A program made the position numbers and the translations under genes. The notes under the pieces were generated by a model that saw nothing but the letters and a program-made list of their open reading frames with translations, was not told where the DNA came from and searched no databases. Source: Tethya wilhelma (lineage: Eukaryota; Porifera; Demospongiae; Tethyida; Tethyidae). From it: a stretch of DNA of 64,000 nt. Below are positions 10,808 to 22,800 of this stretch, one piece after another (the first letter of the stretch is position 1; every line of letters begins with the position of its first letter). Location of the stretch: positions 10,907,593 through 10,971,592 of the forward strand of contig CAXIPT010000001.1 in assembly GCA_964030475.1 (NCBI GenBank). Direction: 5' to 3'.

Positions 10808-13800
10808 TCAAACTGAAAAATTAGCTAGGAACATGCAGTTACCTGGTGAATCTTGAAATACCCCATGTGAGAACTTTTTTCTTAAGGCTTGGGCAATAAT
10901 TGATGCAGGGTCATTACTGGCAGCATCAAATTCAAAACTTCTTTGACAAAGCGGAGTTCCACCAGGTGATCTATACAGTAAGATTCAACATTGAACGATT
11001 TATAAGAATTACTATTAATTCCTGGATTAGTTTTCAAATTTATGCGGTAATGATCTGATCATAAAAAAACAAACTATTCATGAAATTAAGTGGTAAACCA
11101 CAGTATTTCACTAACGGTATTCCGCTGTATCTCGCTATTTATCATGCATTGCCACCTTTGACCAGTGGCAAACAAGGCTGAATGGCTGTTAGAGTGTGTA
11201 AAAAATTCTTCCTGTAGGGCTGCATGTATCACTCTCTTTTCATATTGTGTCCCTCATTTTGCCAACAGGAAGAATTTCTTACACACTCTAACAGCGATTC
11301 CATCTTGCTTACTTTCTTTTTATGATTTAGCCATTCCTGTCTCTTACTACATTTTCAATGTTTTTTCACTTGTTTGTTCTCATTTTTCATAATTCTACGA
11401 ATCGCATTTGAGTTTGTGTGCCAGTGTATGGCATAACTTGTGGAGTCTGCTTGAAAAGTGAAGCACATATCTCAGTCATTGGAGCCATAAGTTGTATCAT
11501 AAGATTTATTTGCCTTGCTTATTTTCTAAGAAGATCAAGAGTAACCAGGTTTAAAAAATAGTTCCAGGCAATTTGCAATTGAATTCCAAATAACGCTAGT
11601 CTCGTGCCCAGACCCCACCCTCGCACAAGCGCGAGGAAAAAGGGGTCTGGTACGCTACGTCCAAATTCTTGGTTCTTGCTGAGTCAGCATTCATGAAAAC
11701 GTGCAAGCCAATCAGATTGCAGAATTCAAGGTGTCACATGATGTTCAATAGAAGTGCGCGTGATTGTCATACAGTGTCTAGCAAGACTTTAGTCCAGTTT
11801 TATTCAAAGATTTTTGCTTACTAACTTTACGCTTGTGGTGAATTTCCTTCTGCAGCTTAGTGCCAGCACTGATTTCTGATTCAAGGTCGTTTTGTATCGT
11901 TTTCAAGTTCTCTAGATTGCCCGTGCCATAATTGTGTAGCTCAGACATACTAGTGGCATTTGTCACGAACAAAAGGACTATAAGATGGCAGCTAAGTATG
12001 CAGATCTTCTAACTTTTCATGACAAATACTGAATATACGCTCAGGGACTACCACGTGATGCGCGTAGTACAAAGCCATGCACGGTCACATGATATATCTG
12101 TCTGATGCTGACTCAGCAGAACCAAGAAATTGGACGTAGCGTACCAGACTCTCTTTCTCCTTGGAGAATGGGTGGAGTCTGGGGACGAGACTAAAATAAC
12201 GCACACTTTTGTGTGTGGAAAGGGTCGTCAATTTGAATTCCTCAGTAGCTCATGAATTATGCATTAGTGTAGAAATTAATGGTGGCCATACAGAGAAGGC
12301 GCTTTTCGCCTTGTATCTAGCTACTCAATGAGGCACGAAAAACTGATGGCAAAAGCATCTGGCCACAAAGAAACCAAGTTCGTTCGTTCAAGAATCAGCT
12401 TCTGAAAGTGAATAGTTTTTGAGAAAAGCTGAGCCAAGATAGAAAAAGAATAGAGGTTATGCACCTAGCTAGGGGCTAGAGACTAGGGGTGTGTCCCTTA
12501 GCAACGGAGAAAAACTCCAGCAGTTACTGAAGCCCACGAAAGAGTAGATTATTAATCTTTATTTGTTTTAATGCACGAACAGTCTCCTTTTAAAAGCCAC
12601 TATACATGTACAAAGATTCACTGTTCCAGTAGTAGTTAGAATGACCTAAAATTTCAAATTTTCTCTGTTCCATTTACTTAGAGAGAAAGAAATATATTTA
12701 AATTAGAGTGAGTACGGATTACAATTAGGTCCCATTAGGAATAATTATGAGTAGCAAGAAGATTGATCTTCATGAATTCCAGATTTGGTATGTAGCTCAA
12801 CTGTAGGTTTCAGGGTACTTTTGAGCTGCAGTCTAAAATATAAAGGTTTCTTGTGATCATCAATTTTGTTTTGGCCTGTGCTTAATGACGTCAGGAAGCC
12901 TTACAGGTGAGTGGGCGGAGCTTAAAGTCTGCACAAACCAATGTAACTTTACATGTGCTATCTTGTGGTACCAAACTAGAAGCTACTGCCCCAGCTGGTA
13001 AGTCAGAAATCGTGTCCAAATTCGATGGTGGTCAATAATTGGCGGCTTACAGTATAGGACAATTAAAAGTTGACGTTTCTGTAAAGTCACTGGGTATTTT
13101 AGCTTATATGTGTGTTCATGGCAACTGACAGTTACTGTTGTTGAGCATTATTTGGTGTTATTCCAACTTATGTAGCTAGCTCAGTAGATTAAGTTGTGAT
13201 GTGTGTTAGGTAGCTAATAACACAACACTATTTCAACAGGCAATAAATCAGAGATGACCAAATTAGAGGAGGAGTACACACAAGATGACACTGACACAGA
13301 GGAACAACCACCTGTGAAGAAGAGGAAAAAAGCCACAGCTGTTAGCGGGAAAGAAACTGTTAAGCCACTGCCAAAGAAAAGAAAATGGCCACCATCCAAG
13401 AAGCAGCAAACCAACCCAAGAAACAATAAACAAAAGAAAGAAAAGGGTAAGTATAGTAGTTTATCACCTAATGTGTGACTATATTGGCACTGTCACAAGT
13501 TCACTGAGTAAGGGAATGGATGGTCAATGCTGTATAGGTACAACCTACAGTACATGTCACCACTACTATTGTACTCGTTTAATAACAGATACAATCCTGT
13601 TTGTTCATGGTGGCACCAGTGGTACTAAAAGTAAACAAACATCCCGTCCAGTTCCTTAAGACTTGTCAGTGCCCCTTCAAATTCCTTGCCGACATTTGCC
13701 CCCTCCAGTTCCTCGTCGAGACCTGGCCCCTCCAGTTCCTTATCAAGATTTGCCCCCTCCAGTTCCTCGTTGAGACCTGGCCCCTTCAGTCCCTTGTTGA

Positions 13801-16800
13801 AACTCAGCTTCTGCAGTTCATCATCAAAACTTGGCTCCTCTAGTTCCTCGTTGAGACTTGGCCCCTCCAGTTCCTCATCAGGACTTGGTGCTTCTAGTTC
13901 CTCGCCGAGACTTGGCTCCTCCAGTTCCTTGGCCACTCCAGTTCATCAAGATTTGCCTCCTCCAGTTCATCGTTGGCACTAGCTTGCCCCTTCCAGTTCC
14001 TCGTCAAAACTTGGCCTCTGTAGTTCATTGTCAAAACTTAGCCCCTGCAGCTGATCATTGTCAAGACTTGGCCCCTCAATTTTCTCATTAAGACTTGGCC
14101 CCTCCAGTTCCTCGTCAAGACCTGGCCACTCCAGTTCATCAGTGGACACCCAACGCCGCATGACTAGCATGTGGCTAGGCTACAATATCCAAATTTACTT
14201 GACAAAATGGGATTACTGACTGGGTAAGTAGAGTAAGCCACTGATTATCAGCCACCATCAATTTCCGACATGATTTTTGACTTGCCTATGGGTGCTACTA
14301 CCTCAAGTTTGGTATCACCTCAAAACTCACTTGTATCTTCAGTAGCTAGCAGAATCAGTTAAAATGTGAAAATTGCTGGCCGATTATTGATTACTTGATC
14401 TCAATTACTGTGGCGGCTTGGTTTGAGATGGTGCTACAAGCAATCAGGACTTCTTTGGGAATACCAGTAGTAGGAACATTAAACTTTTTGATTTCCAGAT
14501 TTGGTAGCTCAAACATTAGTTTCAGGGTGTTTTTTAGTTGCCGTCTGAAAATTGATGATTATAGATAAAATTTGGCCACTACTTAATGGCATTGGGAAGC
14601 CTTTCAGGTTAGTGGGTGGAGCTTAAAATCTGCACAACCAAGGGTAATTTTCAAGGGCTATCTTTTGTACCAAACTTGAGGTAGTAGCACCCATACGCAA
14701 GTCAGAAATCATGTCGAAAATTGATGGTGGCTGATAATCAGTGGCTTACTCTACATATTTCATAGTTTAAATTTTAACACCAGTCGATTCTGCCAAAAGT
14801 TTCAATTTTAAACTTTGAAATATGTACTTACCCAGTCAGTAATCCCATTTTATTCAAGTAAATTTGGATATTGTAGCCTAGCCACATGCTAGTCGTGCGG
14901 CATTAGGTGTCCACGTGACCTGGGTCGACGCGTCGTTAGACGCTGATAACGTCATGGTCAAGTTGCCACGCCTGGCGTCAGCATTGCTAGATGCAGTACG
15001 ATTATACTATGTTTCAGTTGATGATACTCATGATGGAGATGACACCATGCTGCCCCAGTGCTGCTGATGAGGCCTGGTATTGGCCGAAACCGGTTCAGCA
15101 AAATGGGCAATGGATGTTGAGGTGAGTTACTGAGTTGAAATTGTTTCATAGATATACCTGTGCTGCTAGTGCAATGGCCCTCCCCCCTGGTGGAGAATCC
15201 ATGTTTTTTGAACATGGATTGTGTCCACTGCATTGTAGACCACACAGCCTTGTTGATGATTACTGCATTGTAATCGAAATTCAAGTTTGGCAGAATCGAC
15301 TGATGTTAAAATATAAACTTTGAAATATGTACTTACCCAGTCAGTAATCCCATTTTTCTCAGGTTACAACTTTGCACTGACATACCGTCCAGACATTTGT
15401 ACATTTGGTCTGACATATCCAGATTTGACCTGACACACTGTATTACTACATTTTGGTTGGATATAAATTCAAAAAGTTTAATCATTTTATTTCAACATTA
15501 ATACATAACTGTGGCACATGACCAGATTTAAAAATTAATTGTAATAACACATTATAAAAAAGTTATTGCAAAAATGTATCCCAGTCATCCAGATCTAGTT
15601 CATAATTTGAATCACTTTCTGAATTATTACTAGTGGAAGGTCCTGGTGCATTCTTAGGTTTAGGTGCCTTACGAGAATCACTGACATTTCTACGTAGCTT
15701 GTCATTCCACCAAAGCCTTACTGCTCCAGTCGCATCCCATTGGGAAAGTGGGGGTCCATCAACTGAAATTCTTACAAGATCATCTAGATGATTCTCACTC
15801 AAACAGGTGCGTCGGTCTGACTTGATTAGAGAAGAAAAGATCTGTTCAACACGTCCATTTGACATTGGGAGACAGAACAGTAACTCAATTAATCCAAGAG
15901 CATTTTCCCACCACTTTGAACATGCTGCATTGAAGAGCTTCCACCAAATGGTAGAAGAGTCATTCTGGACCAGTGGTGCCGCCAGGATTCCGGAAGTCCA
16001 ATAGTGCCCATACAAATTTAATTTCACCCGGAAGTGAGAATGTTGAGCTAAGCGCGCTAGCTAATTACTTATTCACACCAAAATTCTCTCTTTCAGGAAT
16101 AAGCTAGTGCTATAAACACGGATCATATTGAAACTACAATAACATTGTTTCAGTTACTCATCACTGAAGTTTTGACATCTCTATCTTGAAATATCATAAT
16201 TTAGCAGGCCATATCTGCAACCTACTCAATGAGACAAAACCCGTGACATTTCATTTTGTGACATGCTTAATGATTGGGGCGAGCCTGAGCGAGCCCCATT
16301 GGAACGGTGAAACATTGAGGCAACTGTAACGGCGTTGACCAAACCGGAAATAGCATGCTCAAATTATGCGAAAAGTTAAAAGAAAAACATCCTGGCCTCA
16401 GATTTATTTACGGTATTTCTATTTACACGCGCGCACGCAAAATCGAAGAACATTGAAAGAGCTAGACGTGCACAGATCGACTCTGAAAAGTCCTACAAAC
16501 ATATGCTTCAAGTTAGTTGTTGCTTTAGTCTAACAGTACTGGCAGTTTACCACTCACAGTCAGCTCAGCCTGACAGTACTTCCACTCATGTCGTCAGCTA
16601 AGCATGACAGTACTGCCACTCCGTCAGTCTCACCAGCCTGACAGACCTGAATGCTACTCACAGTCAGCTAAGCCTAGCTTGTTTCTTCACTCCTTCCCAG
16701 TCAAATAGGCATCCAGCCTGCATGCTTGTGGTCTTGAGTTGTACTTTATATGACATAATTTATAGGCTAGAATCATTTCAATTTTGCCCATAACAAGAGT

Positions 16801-19800
16801 AGATATAATCATGTTCTTATTTTATACTTTGTACTAGCATAGTCCTGTGAATGAAGATCCTTCGCTCAGGCTCACCCAATGTTTTCCATCTGACTAGTAC
16901 AATTTCTATACGTATTACTAACACAAGAACTCTAGTTTCTGTGAAACAAATCTTGAACTGTTCTCTTGAAACTAGCTAGAAGAATCAACGGTAGAAAATT
17001 TCAGTATGGTAAACTATTGAGTTTGGTAAGGATCGCTACACTCACTTGCTGAATCATTGGTTTTCAGCAGAAAACAAATAATACGACTTGAAACTAGCAA
17101 CACAAAGTTTTGTAGTGCAAAAGGGCTGATGGTACGTATGAAATAGTACATGACAGTGATTATTAAACTGTTTTCATCGATATTAGCATCAATGATTTGC
17201 ATTTATGGAGCTCTGAAGAGGGAACAGCATGAAATTGATCAGTACACATCAACGAAGATTTGGTGACAAAAAATTTTGTGAAACACACCAGGTACCCAGA
17301 CTTGGAATATACAGAGCTACATAGATATGCCACAATATGTATAAGTTTTGACTTGTTCCCATACTTCCTACAGATACCAGCTCACACTCTATTGGTAACT
17401 TTGGCAGTGAACTGACGAGATCAGTCACTAAATCAGTCTGCAAATACACAGAACAAGCGTATATGCTTTAATTTCATTTAAAAATACTAAAACAGCGTAC
17501 ATAATTACCCTGTATACAGTTTTTCTTGTCTCAATTGCTTTGAAAATAGTGCAAGAGCTTCTCTTGTAAAGCTACCTACATTCGCCAATTTCAGCTGAAT
17601 TTACTACAATAGTGACGTCATGATTGCAAATAAATTCACGTGACATGAGACCTGGCGGGGACCACTGGGACAAGATTCAAATACCTCTTTGCATAGTCGA
17701 TCATGTCCTCCCACTCTTCTTGGAAAGAAGTGATGTCTATACCAGCATTTGTAAGTATAGTGAAAAGTGAGTAACAAGGCTTTCTAGAGCATTTTTTCCA
17801 AACTCAACACCTTCAGTTTTCTCCCAACCATGCAAAGCCAGGATTGTCAAAGCATTGGTAAGTAGTTCAGTGTGTTGTGTTTTGACTCTCTCTTTCGAAC
17901 AGGTCATGATTGACTCATTCCATTCACTACTATGAGAAGTAAGGTAAGTTACAGCTCTTTTGTAGTTGACTAACTTAGTGCCTTCATAGGTACAATGATC
18001 TTCTGAGCTTTCAACATTAGTACAAACTTTCTTCACAGTTGGATAGTCACCAAAGTTCTTCTCTTTGAGATTATCCAACGACTTAGTTGTCTGTAAAATA
18101 GCTTCAATAGCACTAGTTATACTCAATTCATCATCTTTCAGTTCTTTACACAGAATGGCAGCATAGATATGATGGCAGCAGGCTTCAATAAGTCAAAAAA
18201 CATTGCACAACCAAGAATCATCTTGGCATCTCTCCATTTTGAGATGTACCCTTTTAGCTTAGCGTTCTCTGCTGATTTGGTTTGTGGATCTTCCACAAGT
18301 GTAGTCAAATGAGCAAGGTAAGCCCCAAAAAGATCAAGGAATCTATGTATTGCTGTTACTTTGTGGCTAACGAACCAGGTTCCACATGCTCGTACAGGTC
18401 TTGTTCCTCCTTCGCTTGAGTTTGGCATTTCGTTTTCTTGTAAACATTGCTGAAGTGATGCTACGACTTCCTCCAGCTCTCTTTGGCACATGACTACTTC
18501 ATTTTCAGTCTCCTAGGCATGTCGTGATTCTCAGCCCTGGTCAGTAGTCATGCATGCAATCACTTGGTCAATTGGGATGAAGTATCGGTAGATATGCAGG
18601 TAAATCTTTGTTAGATCAGAAGATCTGGGCATAAAAAATGAAGTAGTCATGTGCCGAAGTTCCAAGTCTTGCCTTGTTTCATTGCTTTTTACTGCACTGC
18701 CACATTCCTACACTGCTCATTTTTGCAAAATTTTTACTACTTGTTAATTCTCTTTTTTCAACACTAAGGTGCATGAAGGCTACATAGCAGAGACTGGTCA
18801 CTTCCAGGAGCATTAAATGCACATGTGCATTATATGAGTGCAATTGCAAACCACGTGGTATATTGACGACCTTTACCTACATAAGATGGCTGCGTTATAC
18901 AGTACAGTAATTTTTATAGGAGAATTTCAAGCTGCCTAGATTTTGTTAGCTTTTAGGCAGCAAATGAGTATTAAAGAACATACTTCAGAAGAAATAAAGA
19001 TACTGTGTACAGTCAAAGTTGGCTCAATGCATCTTTTGTTTCTCTGGAAATCGCGTTCAAGTAAGTCAGTTAGGAAGGGAGGAAGTAAGAAAGAAAACAA
19101 AATTGCACTGTTGTGGCTTCTCACCAGCGCTCTTTCCAGGGTGCTGTAGGAAGTTTCTGCCAGATTTGTTGGTGCATGCAGTTAGAAAAATACCTAAGGG
19201 AGACCTCTATGCATGTTTGAAGGCTTAGCTATCTTTCCCTGAGAGTTTTTAAGCGTGAAGATGGTAAACATTTTGTATTGTGTCAATGGGACAGTCGGTC
19301 CATTCCTACTATACGTACTACCGTACGCTAATTTTTATCTGACGCACCCTTTCGGGACTTAGAAATTTTTCACGAGGTCAACACGCTGGTAAAGGTCGTC
19401 ATGTGGAGTGTATACACATTGCATGCAAGCTTGACTATCAGTTTGCTACTCAAACTCCGATTTCTTCAAGTTGTCTCCTCATGAGTGTGAGCCAGAGGGG
19501 CCTGAGTGAGATCCACCACCTGGAGGCCATTGGCAAGAGGAGACTGGAAGGGAGAAGATGAGAAAGATTGCATATACAGTCTGCCAGAGACTGCCTATAT
19601 ATGAAAGCAAGTGAAATAAACTCATTAAGTATTGTTCTACTCAATCAGATTGTGAGAAGTGATCAAAAGCCTCTGCAGAAGTTCAATCTCCACAGATACA
19701 GCCACTTACAATCAGCCAACTTCATGCATACATGATTCTATTACCATAATAATCTATGATAATAATATGGTGTCACAAGTCTCAACTTAATGAGCTGCAT

Positions 19801-22800
19801 GCCTTATTCAGCCTACTAGGCTACTGATCAATGCAGACTTCTGAAGTATGTATAATTACAGAAAACTGACTTATTTCAGGCTCATCATCTGACTCTCAAG
19901 CCTTTGACTTCACAACTTGCAGTGCAGTCGCTAGCCAGCATGCCACATTCAAGCATTGGATCACTACATGCTGCTGCATGTACTCAGCTATGTCGACTTC
20001 TTGACTGATCACTGACTGATTATGTAGAAAATCAAAGCAGACACAAAAGGCCATCACATGACAGCAATGCCAATGGGCAATCACGGTGAAAGTCACTGAG
20101 ACTATAGCTATAACTAGCTAGCACTGAGTTGAGCAGAATCTGTTGCTCTCTACCTTTGTTTTTTTATCTGCAGATGGACATTCAGCTCTGCAAACACTAA
20201 GTACAAGCAAGAGTACAAGTAAAACAGTCAATTTCAAGCTCTAAACCTATTTAATTGTGACGACCTTTTCCTAGAGATGACCTTGCAAAAATTTTCTAAG
20301 TCCCAAAAGGGTGCGTCAGATAATAATTAGCCTACCGTACGTATGATACACACGTAAGAGCATGTCATCGATTGTTGAAAATAGGATATCTTTAAGGGCA
20401 ACTTGTAGTGCACGCTTGAGTCGATGTGCAAAGCACCAAAACACAATTATCCAAGGAACAGACACTTCAAGGAGGCCTCTAAGTCTGTTCCATCACAGCC
20501 AAAACTTACTAGTTTGCTTCTCCAGTCAGGGATATCAACATAACTCATGGCTTCTTCCAAACATTTGAACAATTCTTCGGCATTTCCACTTTAGGGTCTT
20601 CTAACTGCAAACAGCTTGCTACGAACATGGACTCTTCCATCACTCCCTAAATGATCCAAATACAAGACAGTAAACAGGTCATCTTCTATGGTGCCTGCAT
20701 CAGTACTGCCATCAGCCTAGATGCTAAAGAACTTTACGTTTCCGATCAAAGTTGGTCTCTTTGCTCTTTAGCAATGTAACTGATGAATAGAGCAAATGCT
20801 TAATCATTTTTGTAACCTGATCCAAGGTCAACTTCGTGTCTAGTCTCCAATTCACAAACAGAAGCCATCTTCATAAAGGCCAGATTCTCTTTACATATCC
20901 AGTAAGCAATGTCAAACTTCCTCTTTAGCTTAGATTCAGTGGTAGGATCGAGAGTAGATAGTGCCTTAGCTATTGGGGCATATTCTGGAATATTTTTTGA
21001 CTCACTTTTCTTCAACAAATGCACGGCTCATTTGTGCATGTCAGAGTTGGCATGATCTTTAAATGCTGACACTCGAAGGTTCTTTGATCTGTCAATGAAT
21101 TAAGGCTGGATTAAAGTTCCACATGCCCAGAAGCTTGTCAGCAAAACGAGTACACTTAGAACACCTGAGACTAGATTGAGACTAGATACGTACATACGAT
21201 CAACGAGGTCATATTCCAACCACGTGGTTGTATTTAGAGCCTTCTCGTTATCATCAATCCACTTTTGTACAGTTGTAGCAGTTACCAGTCGTCTTTTAGG
21301 AGGAGGAACACTATCTCGAAGGGATGAACTGCTTCGCTTAGTAGATCTACTAGTACTTGATAAAGAGCTAGAGCTACTCAAAGCTTGTTCAGACATTTTG
21401 TCCGCTAGCATAGCGCAATGCTGGTGGCTTGTTCACCATTGACTCTGACTCCCAACCCATGGGTAGGTGGTTCGAGTCCCTCCAGTGCCACAGGTATTTG
21501 TTTCCCATTTTCTCTTTCGAGCTCTGCCTAGGAGTTAACTCAGCTCTACCCCAAAAAATGAGGAGGTGAATTTCACCGCATCCTTCGGAGGGGATGTAAA
21601 GCCGTCGGTCCCGGGGGACCTGCGTTCATTAGCCCTAGGCTATTTGCAGGCCCTCGTTAGCCACAATTGTGGTAAACCCGAAGGGGCACTTAAAAAATAA
21701 AAAAAAATGCTCGGTCACGTGGCTCAATTAACCGGAAATTGTCCGTTGACCGGATGTAATCAGGAGCACTGCCAGTAGCATCTCATTTTAGTCCTATAAC
21801 TCTAGGTATTACATTCTTTAAATGGTTAATGTACTTCTTGCATTTCTGTACAGTTAATGTCTTCCAGAACCTTTGATGGCCAGATATCAGTTCATCCTTG
21901 GTAGTTAGTTTGACCTCCCAACGAATAAACTCTTTCATGGTTTAGGTCTAGGGATTCAGCTGGAGTCTTCCCAAGTTGATGTTATGGTCTTCAATGAAGT
22001 CTTTCCTATGATTTGAGAATAGATATACGAGGGGGAGGGGAGGGATTGGAAACAATACGTGGTGCTATATAGTTTTGTATTGATAACGTTGATTGCTAAT
22101 TTCTATGGCTCGTTTCACTGAGCCAGCAGATCTGGATCGTATCTATAACTTTGCGTGTGTTCTTTTTTTCTTCCTTTGATTCTGGTGGGGTGTCCCCAGA
22201 GGAGGTTGCAGGTATGCAATTAGAGATTACAGGGAAAACTGATTACTATTAAAATGCTGAGTCAGCATTTTTTTCTGCCCGATCAGCAATTTTCTCCATG
22301 TACTGTGTGCATACTTACGTAAATTTTGTTGGATCAGCAAAAAAGTTTGCTGACTCAGCATTTTTAAAAGAAATCATCAACATTATCCACGTGATTTGCA
22401 ACCTCCTCTGCATGGGCTGGCCCTATGAATTGAGTTATTTCTTATGCATGCCCACTGCCTCCTGAAGTGACAGTGAGCGTGTCTAAGGAGATTTTGTGCT
22501 CTTTCCGGAGGTTTTGTTGATCTTAGGTGAAAACAGTAAGTTTCTACACCCAATGATGATTGGATGGTGTCTTAACTTAAAGTTATGTCCATGACTGCAT
22601 ATCACTCGCTTCGAACTTCAGGATTCATACAGTTGCATGCCTTCAGAATGAATACTAAGAGACTATACAAATTTTTTTAAGACCAAGGTTGGCTTTCAAG
22701 ATGAGGTTGACAAAATACTTGTGGATGAAGCTAATATTAGAGGATTGCCAGAATGGAAGAAGTTTGTTGTCCTATTGTTTGACGAAAAGGAGTTGCGTGA

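Noticed and set aside
10842..10843. 30-base intron at the end of the MTFR1-like gene (10,842 to 10,813)
   Set aside because: The donor and acceptor motifs exist, but 30 bases is too short for normal splicing; read-through to TGA at 10,808 or a farther exon is likelier.
13240..13446. Basic KKRK exon as the N-terminus of BRIX1
   Set aside because: Composition is similar, but it lies 38 kb upstream, inside another gene's intron, with no supporting sequence match.
2394..14140. CRISPR-like arrays
   Set aside because: Both tandem arrays (8 bp and 27 bp) are head-to-tail repeats without unique spacers, and the genome is eukaryotic.
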